A stretch of 64,000 nt of DNA from Neocallimastix lanati (nom. inval.) (Eukaryota > Neocallimastigomycota > Neocallimastigomycetes > Neocallimastigales > Neocallimastigaceae), in the NCBI GenBank assembly GCA_016946835.1, contig JACVTC010000226.1, positions 1 through 64,000 on the forward strand, written 5' to 3'. The number at the start of each line of letters is the position of its first letter. Position 1 is the stretch's first letter. The position numbers and the translations under genes are program-made. The notes beneath the pieces are model-generated. The model saw only the letters and a list, made by a program, of their open reading frames with translations. It made no database searches and was not told where the DNA came from. Positions 1 through 11,503 of this stretch are shown here, piece by piece.

Positions 1-2
1 TC

Positions 3-2870
3 TATGATATATTAATCAACCTCAAAACTCAAATTGATAACCAGTTATTTATACATCCAATTAGATATAGTCTTTGTCGATTTAATGATCAAGGTTTAAT
101 TGAAGAAATTGCACCTATTAATAATGAATATGATGACGAAGAAAAATTATTATGTGTAATCAAGGCATTGAATCACCAAGAAGCTAAGCAACAATTGAAA
201 ACGATTGAAGGATTACCACCAATAAAATATATATATGACACAGTTTTTCAAAGTACAATTAATTCAAATTATAGAGAAGCCATTACTAAATTACTTGAAG
301 AATATATTGATATAATTGCAACTTCTTCTGAAGAATTAACACCTTCAGATTTATCACCACACAAAATTATTCTTAAGGAAGGAGTTAAACCTATTAAACA
401 AAAATTTTATCGACTTAGTAAATTAAAAACAGATATCTTAAAAGAAGAATTAACCAAACTCATATATAAACGATTAATTGAACCTTCATGTTCAGAATGG
501 TCATCACCAGTAGTACTTGTGCCTAAAAAGAACGGTAAATGGCGCCTGTGTATTGACTATAGGAAAGTAAATGAAGCAACTAAGAAGGATTCTTATTCTT
601 TACCAAATATTGAGGAAATTTTTGATAGCTTAGATGGAGCAAAAATCTTCTCAACATTAGATCTTTATTCCGGTTATCATCAAATATTAATGGATGATGA
701 TAGTGTTGAAATCACTACCTTTACAACTAAGTTCGGAAACTACCAATTCAAGGTAATGCCCTTCGGTTTAACAGGTGCTCCAGCTACATTCCAAAGAGAA
801 ATGAACCGTATACTATTTCCCTTAATAGGAAAATGCGTCTATAACTTTATAGATGATATTTTAATCTACTCAAGAACTGAAGAAGAACACCTAGAACATC
901 TTAAGCAAGTCTTAGAAATATTCAAGGAACATAAGTTAAAAATCAATATCGAAAAGTGTTCTTTCATGCAAACTGAAGTAGAAGTACTTGGACATAAAGT
1001 ATCCTCAGAAGGTTTAAGTCCATTGGAAAACAAAGTTGAAGCTATTAAAGAATGGAAGGCTCCCTCTAACATTCATGAACTTCGATCATTTTTAGGAGCC
1101 ATTGGATATTATAGAAATTTTATTAAGGACTTTGCAAAAGTTACTGCTCCTCTCTGCACTCTATTAAGAAAAGGTATTAAGTTTGAATGGAAAAAGGAAC
1201 AAGAAGAAAGCTTTAAAATTCTTAAGGAAAGATTAATCAATGCTCCAATATTAAGATTTCCTAGATTCGATAGAGAATTTATTATAAGAACAGATGCTTC
1301 CTATGATGGAATAGGCGGTGTGCTTTTACAAAAGGATGATGAAACTGGAAAGGAGCATCCGGTTCATTATATTAGTAGAAGTTTATCTAAATCGGAAAAG
1401 AATTATGGAATTACGGATCTAGAAGGTGCTGCTCTAATTTACTGTATTAATAAATTAAAATCTTATATTATGGGAAATCCTAAGCAAACTATAGTATATA
1501 CAGATCATAGACCATTAATCGGATTACTTAAAAGTAAGGAACCACAAAATTCTCGTCATACTAGATGGTGTTTGACTGTCAGTATGTTAGGAATTGATTT
1601 ACGATATGAAACTGGAAAGAATAATGTTGTCGCAGATGCTTTATCAAGAATGAAAAATGAAAAAGAAAAAGTTGTCTTAACAACACAAATTATCAAGGAA
1701 CAAGATGAAAACCTGCTTTCAAGAACCATTAAGGAATTTATTGAAGAAAAATTTACGACAATTGATGGTGTGGACTACTTTGTTGATGGCAATAATTATA
1801 GAAAATTAGTTACAGATACAAAAGAAAAACTTCAATTAATTTTTCAAGCACACAGTATAGGACACGAAGGCTATTACAAGACATACCAACGTTTGAAAAA
1901 GAGCTACTATTGGAACAATATGGTTAATGACATTAAGCGAATTATAGGTAAATGTGAAAAATGTCAATTAAATAAATCTCAACCATACCCTGAACCAACG
2001 GAAGATAAACCAACTGAAGTGGAAGGACCATTTACACACTTAGGATTGGACATTATAGGACCTCTAAGTAAAACCAGAAATAATAATCAATATATAATCG
2101 TTGTGGTTGATTATTTTACTAAATGGGTTGAGGCAGAGCCCACTGAAAATGTTACTTCTCAGGATGTGATAAAATTTTTAATTAATGTATTTGCTCGACA
2201 CGGTGTACCTCAAATTATCACTACTGATAATGGAACACAATTTACATCAGATATGACAAAAATCTTCCTTGATTTATATGATGTATATGTTAAATTTATC
2301 ACTCCATATCATCCTGAAAGCAATGGTTTAGTTGAGAATCGTAATAAAGAAATTGGAAAATTATTACGATTACTAGAACAACAACACAAAGAATGGGATG
2401 AAATTTTACCATCTGCACTTTGGGCTTTAAGAATTACTAAAAACTCAATCACCAACCATTCAAGTTTTGAATTAGTTTATGGAAGGGAGGATCAACAACC
2501 TTTTGACATTGCTGCCAGACCAACTAAGGGTATAAATAAGTCTTCTGACGAAATTCTACTGGAAAAATTTGTATCACACTACCAATGGGTAATGGAGGCC
2601 GCATCTAATATCAAAAATGCTTCGAAATATTGGGCTACTAGGAGAGAAGAAAAGACCAGTATGAATCAAGCTAAAAGAATAAAACCAGGTGATTTAGTAC
2701 TAGTAAGAAATTTTAATCGAACTAAATTAGAACCTTACTTTGTTGGACCTATGAAAGTGGTAAAGAAACAATTCAATACAGTCACTTTAGCTGATCCTGC
2801 TACTAATATACAAATGAATCGTAATGTTCATTTGAAAAATATTGTCAAGTTTAACTCAGCTTCTACCTAG
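3..2870 (+). CDS. Gypsy A Pol polyprotein (RT-RNase H-integrase), 5' end outside window
   Basis: The reading frame is open from the first full codon of the window to TAA at 2868-2870, so the start lies upstream; there is no in-frame ATG near the left edge that would suggest a true start. Order of domains: reverse transcriptase (LCIDYRK, LDLYSGYHQ, VMPFGLTGAPATFQ, catalytic FIDD at 846-857), RNase H (TDAS near 1290, TDHRP near 1500), integrase zinc finger HHCC (HSIGHEG...CEKCQ, about 1850-1970), and integrase core D,D,E (LDIIGPL near 2047, TDNGTQ near 2225, HPESNGLVENRNKE near 2310). There is no chromodomain. It copies the element RNA to DNA and inserts it. No stop or frameshift interrupts the visible part. 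It is closest in this window to elements F and G. Whether the gag/protease part is intact cannot be seen. Confidence 0.95.
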   Translation, partial: YDILINLKTQIDNQLFIHPIRYSLCRFNDQGLIEEIAPINNEYDDEEKLLCVIKALNHQEAKQQLKTIEGLPPIKYIYDTVFQSTINSNYREAITKLLEEYIDIIATSSEELTPSDLSPHKIILKEGVKPIKQKFYRLSKLKTDILKEELTKLIYKRLIEPSCSEWSSPVVLVPKKNGKWRLCIDYRKVNEATKKDSYSLPNIEEIFDSLDGAKIFSTLDLYSGYHQILMDDDSVEITTFTTKFGNYQFKVMPFGLTGAPATFQREMNRILFPLIGKCVYNFIDDILIYSRTEEEHLEHLKQVLEIFKEHKLKINIEKCSFMQTEVEVLGHKVSSEGLSPLENKVEAIKEWKAPSNIHELRSFLGAIGYYRNFIKDFAKVTAPLCTLLRKGIKFEWKKEQEESFKILKERLINAPILRFPRFDREFIIRTDASYDGIGGVLLQKDDETGKEHPVHYISRSLSKSEKNYGITDLEGAALIYCINKLKSYIMGNPKQTIVYTDHRPLIGLLKSKEPQNSRHTRWCLTVSMLGIDLRYETGKNNVVADALSRMKNEKEKVVLTTQIIKEQDENLLSRTIKEFIEEKFTTIDGVDYFVDGNNYRKLVTDTKEKLQLIFQAHSIGHEGYYKTYQRLKKSYYWNNMVNDIKRIIGKCEKCQLNKSQPYPEPTEDKPTEVEGPFTHLGLDIIGPLSKTRNNNQYIIVVVDYFTKWVEAEPTENVTSQDVIKFLINVFARHGVPQIITTDNGTQFTSDMTKIFLDLYDVYVKFITPYHPESNGLVENRNKEIGKLLRLLEQQHKEWDEILPSALWALRITKNSITNHSSFELVYGREDQQPFDIAARPTKGINKSSDEILLEKFVSHYQWVMEAASNIKNASKYWATRREEKTSMNQAKRIKPGDLVLVRNFNRTKLEPYFVGPMKVVKKQFNTVTLADPATNIQMNRNVHLKNIVKFNSAST

Positions 2871-3690
2871 CTTGAGTCTTAGCGGGGGCATCTTAATACA
2901 GAATGAACAAATAATACTAATTGTGCTAGAATAATATAAATTATTCTAACCTTATAGATTATTCTATTCTATATAATTGGAACTTTCCAATATTCTTCAA
3001 ATATTACTAAATAGAAATCTTAAGTTAATAAATCACTAATTAACTTATAATTCCTTTTTGAATTATCGATCCGATTCCATTATAATGTATTAAAAATCTT
3101 TAGCCAAGAATATTGTCCTTGCCCACTTAATATATTAATATTATATTTCTTTTGTATTATGTTATATTGAAAATAATCAAATCTATTTAATTAGTTATTA
3201 AAATTTTCGTTATCAATTTAAATTTATTTTTAATTACTAAATTTAACTAAACCACAATAAAATATTCTGTATAATCTCTTTATTTTTATTTTATATATAT
3301 TAGTATTAAACTATTATTAAATAATTAATAATTCAATAATATATAACTACTATTTATAACAATAATATTATTAACTAAAATAATAATTCAATTTCAATTT
3401 TAAATGTTTTATTTATAAAAATAATTAGTAATTAGTTTATTAAAAAAATAGTTAGGCTTTACAAATTTTAATTTGATAAAAAAATATAAATACATGTAAT
3501 TTTAGTGAAATAAAATATAATCAATAACTTTCTTTTTATTAAATAAATAATTATATTATTATTTTTCTTTTATAAATTTAAATAAATAAATATTGATTTT
3601 AAAACAAATTATTTTTTTTTTATTGTAATTTTATTATTTGTGTTAATTATTATTATATTCCTAAAACTATATGAACCATACCATCTTGTG
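2871..3690 (+). repeat. Polypurine tract and 3' LTR of gypsy A
   Basis: Directly after the pol stop comes a G-rich tract (AGCGGGGGCATCT, 2881-2893), the usual place of the plus-strand primer. The LTR probably starts at 2894 with TAATACAG, one change from the TGATACAG that starts the related F 3' LTR. The remaining 0.8 kb is AT-rich with no ORF. It ends at the left terminus of gypsy D, so the right end of this LTR is not defined here. Confidence 0.6.
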
Positions 3691-4548
3691 TGTAAGAAAC
3701 TTTAATAAAAAAAAATTTTTTTATAAGAGTTTATTTTTTATATTGATTGAGTTTATTATTAAAAAAAAAATAAAAAAAAATACTTATATTTAAATAGACG
3801 AAAATTAGAAAAAGTAGAAGGCTCATATAAAAATAAGTTTTTAAAACACAAAATTTTATTAAAAAAAAAATTTTAAACTTTAAATTTTAGGTTATTATTA
3901 TTTTTAATATTTATCTTTATTAATATTTTTAATAATAATAACTCTTGATTTCTGAAAAAACAGAAATCAATCGTTATTTTATACTTATTTATTTATTAAT
4001 TAATCTTTTTTTATATTTATTTATTATTATTATTTTTTTTTTATCATGTGTCTGTTTAATTAATTAATTATTATTATTTATTTTTCATGTGTTTATTTAA
4101 TTAATAATTATTTAATATAATATATTAATTATTTCTTAATTAAGCTATTGTTTGCTAGTCAGCTGTTGTATCTTCAGGAAAAGACTAGCAGAAAAACCTG
4201 AAGATTTTCTTAATTGTATTAAATTAGAACGAATTATTTCAAAGAAATTTATTATTTAATTTAATTTAATTATTATTTAATATTATTGTGAAAATAATTT
4301 TAGAATATTAAATATTAATTTTAATTTATTTATTATTTAATATTATTGTGGAAATTATTTAGAAGAATTTTAAATTTTAAACATAATTGTATTTGTGAAA
4401 ATTCTATTATTATTTTTTAATATTTAATATTATTATACTTACGTATTTTAATTTTTTAATTAATAAAATTTATATTTAGATTAATTTGTAATTAATAAAA
4501 TTTATATTTAGACTAAGAAATATAGAAAATATTTCTATATTTCTTACA
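3691..4548 (-). repeat. 3' LTR of gypsy D
   Basis: On the plus strand it starts TGTAAGAAAC and ends TTTCTTACA, giving inverted TGTAAG/CTTACA termini. Its first 447 bp match 9568-10013. It contains the hairpin TTGATTTCTG/CAGAAATCAA (3945-3970), extended by a further AATAAC/GTTATT stem, and on the minus strand upstream of that the U3 pseudoknot-like element at 4153-4205. Confidence 0.8.
4153..4205 (-). promoter_or_regulatory. U3 pseudoknot-like element, copy 1
   Basis: Stem 1 is ATCTTCAGG (4170-4178) with CCTGAAGAT (4197-4205). The 18-nt loop AAAAGACTAGCAGAAAAA (4179-4196) contains GACTAGCA, which is fully complementary to TGCTAGTC at 4153-4160, nine bases beyond stem 1. This gives an H-type pseudoknot pattern in the sense (minus) orientation. 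Pairing is seen by eye; function is not known. Confidence 0.6.
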
Positions 4549-4584
4549 TTGCTCCCTTTAGAAAAGATTTTTGTGAAAATCTCT

Positions 4585-5963
4585 TTAATTATTTATGTTA
4601 TTATTAACTTCTATTAATTCCTTCTTTCTTTCCGTATAGGGTTCCAATTGGGAGATATGAAATATCGGGTGGAGATGCATGTTTTCTGGTAATTCCAACC
4701 GATAATTCATTCTTCCCCGTTCTTCTAAAATTCTAAAAGGGCCAAGATATTGATTTGACAGCTTTTTAGCAGGCTCATTTGTGAAATAATAACGTTTGAG
4801 CCAGACTTTATCGTTAACCTTAAGAATTGGTCCAGAAGATTTTTTATTGTCTCCGAATCTTTTAAAATCTTCCTTAGCCTTAATTAAGTGTTTCTTTAAT
4901 GAGTCAAAGTGGGCAGCCCAGTCACGAGTAAGAACGGAAGCATTATCTTTTAAGAGGATTGGAGGAGAATCAATGTTGCAGCATGGGTTGAATCCATAAT
5001 TGGCGTAAAAGGGGGATTTACCAATTGATTTATGTAAGGAATTATTGTATGCGATTTCACACAAGGGAAGATAAAAACACCAGTCTGTTTGGGCAGAGGA
5101 GCAATAACAACGTAGATATTGTTCGATCACTGAGTTTGCTCGTTCGATTTGTCCATTACTCTGCTGATGGTGAGCTGTCGCAAGGCTCGGTTTAACTCCT
5201 AAGGAGTGGCATAAGGAAGTCCAAAATTCGGATGAAAACTGGGATCCATGATCCGAAACAATAACTTTTGGGAACCCGTGATAGCGAAAAACGTTAGCAA
5301 GAAGAAGTCTTGCAGTTAATTCAGCTGAAGGTACATCTGAACAAGGGATCAGATAAATCATCTTGGTAAGGTGATCCGAGACAACCATGATACACGTACA
5401 ATTTTGTGAATTGGGGAGAGAAACAATGAAATCCACACCGATGATTTCCCAAGGTTTGCTGGGAACTGGTAATGGTTGGATTTTCCCGTACGGCTTATGG
5501 CGGCGTATTTTGTTCTTCCCACAAACTTCACAAGAGTATACATAATTTTGAACGTCATTACGCATATTTGGCCACCAATAATAGCGCTTTAATTTTTCAA
5601 GAGTCTTATTGACACCTTGGTGACCATTAACTGGTGTGTCGTGGAACGACCTTAAGATGTTAGGTTTTAATGGAAAAGGTACAATGATCTTTTTCTGAAA
5701 GTGAAGGATTCCTTCAACTATGCTAAAAACAGAAGATTTTAATTGGGAGTCTTTATTTTTTAGTTTTGAGAAAATGTCTCTACAATATTTGTCTTTTTTC
5801 TGAGCTTCTATCAATTTGTTAATATTTTCTATAGTAGTACAACAGAAATCTTCTTCTTTTAAAAGAGTTGTCTTGATAGATTTTTTACCATCTTGCAATT
5901 CCTTGTAGTCTGGTCTCCTGGAAAGTGCATCTGGTCTGCTGTTTTTTTCTCCAGATCTATATG
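4585..5963 (-). pseudogene. Gypsy D Pol, integrase part (3' half)
   Basis: The frame begins at the right edge with the end of RNase H/linker (YRSGEKNSRPDALSRRPDY) and runs to a TAA at 4585. It encodes the integrase zinc finger (HDTPVNGHQG...CEVCGKNK), the catalytic core (VDFIVSLP, SDHGSQF, HHQQSNGQIERAN) and a C-terminal GPFRIL...HISQLEPY segment, without a chromodomain. The reading frame has no start codon of its own: removal of the solo LTR at 5964-6735 and one copy of its CATAT duplication joins it in frame to the RNase H part on the other side. Integrase residues look intact, but the parent ORF is broken. Confidence 0.9.
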
Positions 5964-6735
5964 TATAAAGTTTTGGAAAAAAAATAGATTATAAATCAAC
6001 ACTTCAATAATAACACTAAAACACAAAATAATAGTTTTAAAGAACAAGTTTTATTAATTTTTTTAAATATTAAAATCTTTATTTATTTTAAAGTGTTATT
6101 AACAAGAAATCGTTAATAACAATTACATCGATTAAAATACATGAAATTTGATAACTATTTATATTTTTATCTTATTACATTTATAATATATAATTCCTAT
6201 TGAATTATATTATCTAGCTATTTATTTAAAAACAATACTAACCTAAACTAATAATAAATAATTAACTATTACTAAATAAAGAGAATTATAATTAATAACT
6301 AAAATAAATATAATCAATTCTAATTGAGTTCATTTATTATTTATTTATTATTTAAATATTATTAGTAAATTTATTATATATTTTCTATTTAAAAATAATA
6401 TAAAAGTTGTCATAATTATTTAATATAAATTTAGCATAAAATGCCGTAAGTTTCAACATGACTAATTGCATAGTTTCATGTTGTTAATTTATCTTGTGAA
6501 AAACCTTAACTCTTATTATTTAAATTAAATTACATAAAAAGAAATGATTTTCAAATACTAGTTTCACAAGAGAAATTTTTAATTTATTAGTATGATTGGG
6601 AAAAAATCGAAATTATGTTAAAAATATTTTCAATAATTTTATACACGTGATTTCAAATAAATTTATTTTAATTTTACTTAAATTTATGATTAAATTTAAT
6701 TAAAATTATTTAAAGATATTAATAATATCTTTACA
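5964..6735 (-). repeat. Solo LTR inserted in gypsy D pol
   Basis: On the minus strand it runs from TGTAAAG (at 6735) to CTTTATA (at 5964). It is flanked by the 5-bp direct repeat ATATG (plus strand) at 5959-5963 and 6736-6740. Excision of the LTR plus one repeat restores a continuous Pol frame. Its first bases resemble the LTR of element C (TGTAAAGAT), so it probably comes from a related family; the internal region was lost by LTR-LTR recombination. No ORF. Confidence 0.85.
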
Positions 6736-9412
6736 ATATGATATTCTGTAATCAAATTTTGAGAGAAATAAACCCCATCTTATTTGTCTTTGGTTTAAGT
6801 GATGAGGTTTTTTGAAATAGAGTAAGTTTTTATGATCTGTTATAATTTGAACTGGTAGCTTTGAACCTTCTCCACACTTCTAATGCGGTTATGACAGCTA
6901 AAAGCTCTTTATCATATATAGTATAATTAGATTCAGTTAGGGACATGGATCTAGAATAAAATGCTACTGGGTGAAGCTGATTATCTTCTTCACTTTTTTG
7001 AGACAAGATACATCCAACGGCGAAGTCACTTGCATCTGTTTCTACAATGAATTCTTTATCTGGGTCAGGATGAATAAGGAGTTTGTTACTTTTGAAGGAT
7101 TCTTTTAACCTAGTAAATGCTTCATCGGCTTTCTCATTCCATATGTACTGATTATCCTTTTTTAATAATTTTCTGAGTGGCTCCATGATTTGAGCAAAGT
7201 CTTTTATAAACCTCCTATAGAAATTGCATAAGCCAAGAAAGCTTTGAAGTTCCTTGAGATTTTTTGGAACGGGCCACTCTAGAATAGATTTCAGCTTATC
7301 TTCATTCATAATAAGTCCTTTAGAAGAGATTCTGAATCCTAAGAAATTTGTTTCCTGGACATGGAAGTTGCACTTTTCTAATTTTGCGTATAATCCATTT
7401 TCTATTAGCCTACTCAATATGAGGGAAACATGACTTGTATGTTCTTTACTACTTTTAGAATAAATAATAATATCATCCAAGTAGATTTGAACAAATCTTC
7501 CAATAACATCAGAGAATATATCCTGTACAAAGTGTTGGAAGACTGAAGGTGCATTTCTTAGCCCGAACGGCATTACTAAGTATTCGTAATGTCCTATGGG
7601 AGTCCTAAACGCCGTCAAATATTCATGTCCTTCTCGTATTCTTATTAAATTGTATGCTGATCTGAGATCCAGACGTGTAAAAATTACCGCACCCTGGAAG
7701 GATTCAATAAGATCATTTATCCTTGGTATAGGGTAACTATTTCTAATAGTAATTGAATTCAACTTGCGATAGTCAACACAAAGTCTTAACGTCCCATCAT
7801 GTTTTCTTACAAAGAGAACTGGAGCACCAGCGGGTGAATTCGACTTCCGAATAAATCCCTTATTTAAATTTTCATTTATATATTCCTTTAAGGCTTTCAT
7901 TTTTGTGATGGATAAAGAATATATTAGACCGTAGTATAGTTGACTTCCTGGGATTAAATCTATAGACATGTCATAATTTCTGTGGGGTGGCAATTTGTCG
8001 GCTTCTTTTTTCTCAAATGTTTTCTTTAAATTGAAGTAATATTTTTCAACAATTTCTTTTTTTGTTTCAATGCTTTGTTCTTTAGTACGTTCAATAGGGA
8101 TTTCTTGTAAAGCAGCACAAAGATCTACATCATTTTCTTCATTAAGAAGATTATCGTAGACAATTGTATCGTCAGGGACCATAGAAGCAGTGAAATCTTT
8201 AGAATGGAAGATAAATTTATTCCCTTTTGCTGAATCACAATGTTTTGCACAGTACTTTTCTAAGAAGTAAATAGTATTTTTTTCAAAATTTATATAGGGC
8301 TTATATTTGTTAAGCCAATCTCTTCCTAGAATTCCAGTAATTCCTTGGAGTTGTAAACTGGCAATATTAAATTCAAATGTTTCATGGTGATCCATAAAGC
8401 TGAGTTTAAGAGGTTTAGTCACATACTTAATATTCATAGATTTTCCATTTGGTAGTTGAATGTTAACAGGAGATGGTAGACCAGAATACGGAATCTTATT
8501 TATTTTAACGAAATTTTGACAAATGAAACTTCTGGAAGAGCCAGAATCTATTAATAATTTAATTTTAATTTTTTCATTGTTGACTACTGATAAAAAAGTG
8601 GAGGTCATCATATTTTTCTTGTTAGGAGTGAAATTTGCTGATAATAGATTATCAATTTTACTTTTCTTATATTTCTGATAATTTTTATTTCTATATTCAC
8701 TCCTTTTGGATTCGGAGAATTTCCTTTTGTGATAGGTATCCTTAGGACTTTTATCTTTAGACTTTAGGTTGGTTTCCAAATAACATTTCTTATCCAATGT
8801 GATAATCAAATTAGTAGCTTCAAATAAGTTAGAAGGCCGTTCGGCTTTATCAAATTCTTTTTGAACTTCTTCTAGGAGTCCTCTTCTTATTAAGTCAATG
8901 TAGACTCCATCATTCCATCCAATTCTTTTGGCAAGCCTTCTAAATTCTATAGTATAAAAGGCTGCCTTTCCAAGGGTCCTTTGTCTTAAATTTAATAGTT
9001 TTTCAATAAGAGAATACCTCTGTTCTTTGCTATCACCAAAATTGTTTATTAGTAATTCTTTAAATTTCTCATATCCAAGTGTTTGAAGAATCCCTTCTTC
9101 CTTAAGAGATAAACCCCATTTTTTTGAAGGACCTTGTAATTTGTGAATTAAAAAAGAACATTTACTTTCTTCAGCAGTAAAAGAATTTGGGTGGTCATGG
9201 AAAAAGAGCTCACATTGACTAATAATTTCTATCATATTCAAGTTATTTTCATTTTCTTTTTCTTGTGTTAGTATGCCATTGGGTGAGAAGAAGGTTGGAA
9301 TATACTCCGTAATAGTTGAAATTAACTTTGATGTTTCATCCGGCTTATTTTTTGAAATGGAAATGTCATTATTTCCATTGTTTTCTGAAGTACCTGCAAT
9401 ATTAATATTCAT
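6736..9412 (-). pseudogene. Gypsy D Gag-protease-RT-RNase H (5' part)
   Basis: The ATG at 9410-9412 opens an 860-codon frame that stops at 6830. The N-terminal third is Gag-like (WGLSL, FRRLAKRIGW) and has a Lys-rich tail but no CCHC zinc knuckle. Protease LLIDSGSSRSF lies near 8530-8555 and is followed by a YCAKHC motif (near 8250). RT has LCVDYRKLN, LDLRSAYNLIR, VMPFGLRNAPSVFQ and catalytic YLDD near 7471-7482. RNase H begins at VETDASDFAVG. Near 6870 the frame is lost (ALEVWRR...), and the expected ITDHKNLLYF continues in another frame to 6741, which suggests a small deletion there. It is therefore a broken single-ORF Gag-Pol. Confidence 0.9.
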
Positions 9413-9466
9413 TATGAAATAAAAATAAAGTGAATGTATAGAGTATAATATATTTTTTATAAAAAT

Positions 9467-9497
<31 letters not shown>

Positions 9498-9567
9498 ATT
9501 TTATTTTATTTTTAACTATAATTATTATTATATATAAAATTATTATATATAAAGGAAGAGTTATTAT
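9413..9567 (-). other. 5' leader of gypsy D
   Basis: The short stretch between the 5' LTR and the gag ATG holds a 27-base T run on the plus strand (about 9471-9497). I see no convincing tRNA primer-binding site starting TGG at the LTR border. Confidence 0.5.
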
Positions 9568-10013
9568 TGTAAGAAACTCTAATAAAAAGAAATTTTTTTA
9601 TAAGAGTTTATTTTTTATATTGATTGAGTTTATTATTAAAAAAAAAATAAAGAAAAATACTTATATTTAAATAGACGAAAATTAGAAAAAGTAGAAGACT
9701 CATATAAAAATAAGTTTTTAAAACACAAAATTTTATTAAAAAAAAATTTTTAAACTTTAAATTTTAGGTTATTATTATTTTTAATATTTATCTTTATTAA
9801 TATTTTTAATAATAATAACTCTTGATTTCTGAAAAAATAGAAATCAATCGTTATTTTATACTTTTTTATTTATTAATTAATCTTATTTTATATTTATTTA
9901 TTATTATTATTTTTTTTTTATCATGTGTCTGTTTAATTAATTAATTATTATTATTTATTTTTCATGTGTTTATTTAATTAATAATTATTTAATATAATAT
10001 ATTAATTATTTCT
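9568..10013 (-). repeat. 5' LTR of gypsy D, R-U5 part only
   Basis: This is about 98% identical by eye to 3691-4137, with the same TGTAAGAAAC terminus and the same hairpin near 9820-9855. Homology stops abruptly after ATTATTTCTT at 10013, so the U3 part of this LTR is missing or replaced. Confidence 0.8.
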
Positions 10014-10494
10014 TCAAATGTTAATTGAAGTTTTCCGATTGGAAAATATCGGTTTTTATTCAATTAACATATGATCAATTTTATTAATAATTGATCATTA
10101 AACTTTTTAGGTTTTTCTCCCAAATCTTTTCCTAAAAAGTTATTCATTAAGATTTGGACTTTACTATAAATAATTCTTGATTTTCAAAATAAAGAAAATC
10201 AAGAGTTATTATTATAAGAATATAATTACAATAATAAACAAAATAAATTTTTAATTATTTTAGAAATAACAAAATCTTAATAAAAATTATTTTTTAATAA
10301 AAATTATTTTAATAAAAATAAAAATTTTATGAAATATTGGTATAATTAAATCTCTTATAATAAACTCCTCCATCTATTTTGTGTGTTAAGTATTTTCTTT
10401 TATTTTTGTTTTATTCCTTGATTAATATTAATTATTAGTATTAATTGTAGAAAAGGGTTAAATTTAATTAAGTTTAAATTTAATTCTTTACATT
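10014..10494 (+). repeat. Partial LTR, plus orientation, abutting gypsy D
   Basis: This fragment contains a U3 pseudoknot-like element (10101-10157), a TATA-like ACTATAAATAA (about 10163), a hairpin TTCTTGATTTTC/GAAAATCAAGA just after it, and an end CTTTACA at 10494. It is the right-hand part of an LTR in plus orientation, fused head to head with the D 5' LTR. Confidence 0.6.
10101..10157 (+). promoter_or_regulatory. U3 pseudoknot-like element, copy 2
   Basis: Stem 1 is AACTTTTTAGG (10101-10111) with CCTAAAAAGTT (10131-10141), 11 perfect pairs. The 19-nt loop contains CCAAATCTT (10120-10128), complementary to AAGATTTGG at 10149-10157. Both stems differ in sequence from copies 1 and 3 while remaining fully paired. 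Confidence 0.6.
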
Positions 10495-10499
10495 GTGTA

Positions 10500-11493
10500 A
10501 GAAATCATAATTATTCAATAATGAATAATTAATATTTCTTATAATTAATGAAAAATAATTAATAATTTATAATTATTTATAAAATAATAATTATTTTTAA
10601 AAAAATATTTATTTAAATAATAATTAATATATTCATTGATTTTAACTTATAAATTTATTTAATAGTTATATTTTCATATATTGATCTAAATTTATTTACA
10701 TATTATAATTTATACATTTATATAAATAATATAAAATTTATTTACATATTATTATTATTCATTTAAATAGAATTTTTACAAAAAATAATGTAAATTTGTA
10801 TTTAATATTTTACCATAAAAATATTAGTTATTTTAATTAAAATGAATTATGTATTTTATAATGTATTATAAACTATAAATGTATCTAATCTATTATATTA
10901 TTTAATCTTTATTTTTTAAATGAAAAAAAAAAAATCTTTTTTTTTATTAATTCCTATCCTATCAATATTTAATATTTTATAATTAATTAGAAAATCGGTA
11001 ATTAATGTTTTTCCTAACAAATAGGTTTTCTTTAATTATACGATGATCAATATGATTAGAATATTAATCGAAAAACTATTTAGGTTTTTCTTCTAATCTT
11101 TTCCTAAATAGATTTTTTGTTAAGATTAGAAAATAAATTTATTTAACCGATTAATTTTTTAAAAAATATAAATAAGACTCTTGAATTCTCTTTGAGAAAT
11201 CAAGAGTTATTATTTTAAGAAAATATAATAAATAATAACAAATAAAATAAATTTTATATTTATATATCAAAAAAAATATTATTAGTCATAAAAGCTTTTT
11301 TTAAATATTCCCAACTACTAATCTACCTACTGAGTTATTGTTTATTATATTTACTTATAATAAACTCCACATAATTAAGTATAATTTTTATTTTTTTTTA
11401 ATTTTATTTTCTCAATTTTAATATTATGTAAAAATAATATTAAAGTTGTAGATAATAGTTATATTAATTAATTTTAGTTTTAGTATAGCTATT
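10500..11493 (+). repeat. LTR, plus orientation
   Basis: It starts TGTAAGAAATC and ends near GCTATTACA. It carries a U3 pseudoknot-like element (11076-11131), a TATA-like AATATAAATAAG (about 11168) and the hairpin CTCTTGAATTCTC/GAGAAATCAAGAG immediately after. No matching target duplication was found, so it may be one LTR of a lost element. No coding content. Confidence 0.55.
11076..11131 (+). promoter_or_regulatory. U3 pseudoknot-like element, copy 3
   Basis: Stem 1 is CTATTTAGG (11076-11084) with CCTAAATAG (11103-11111). The loop TTTTTCTTCTAATCTTTT contains TTCTAATCTT (11091-11100), complementary over 10 bases to AAGATTAGAA at 11122-11131. Confidence 0.6.
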
Positions 11494-11503
11494 ACATCTT
11501 GGT

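Larger units (their letters stand above)
3691..10494 (-). mobile_element. Gypsy D, LTR retrotransposon with a nested solo LTR
   Basis: A Ty3/gypsy element on the minus strand: 3' LTR 3691-4548, coding region 4585-9412, 5' LTR from 9568 to the right. The R-U5 parts of the two LTRs (3691-4137 and 9568-10013) are nearly identical by eye, but their U3 parts do not match: the right LTR is cut at 10014 and joined to a plus-oriented LTR fragment. The pentamer TTGTG lies just left of 3691 and again at 10495-10499, which would fit a 5-bp target duplication if the chimeric right LTR belongs to D. The coding region carries a frameshift and a solo-LTR insertion, so this copy is dead. Confidence 0.8.
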
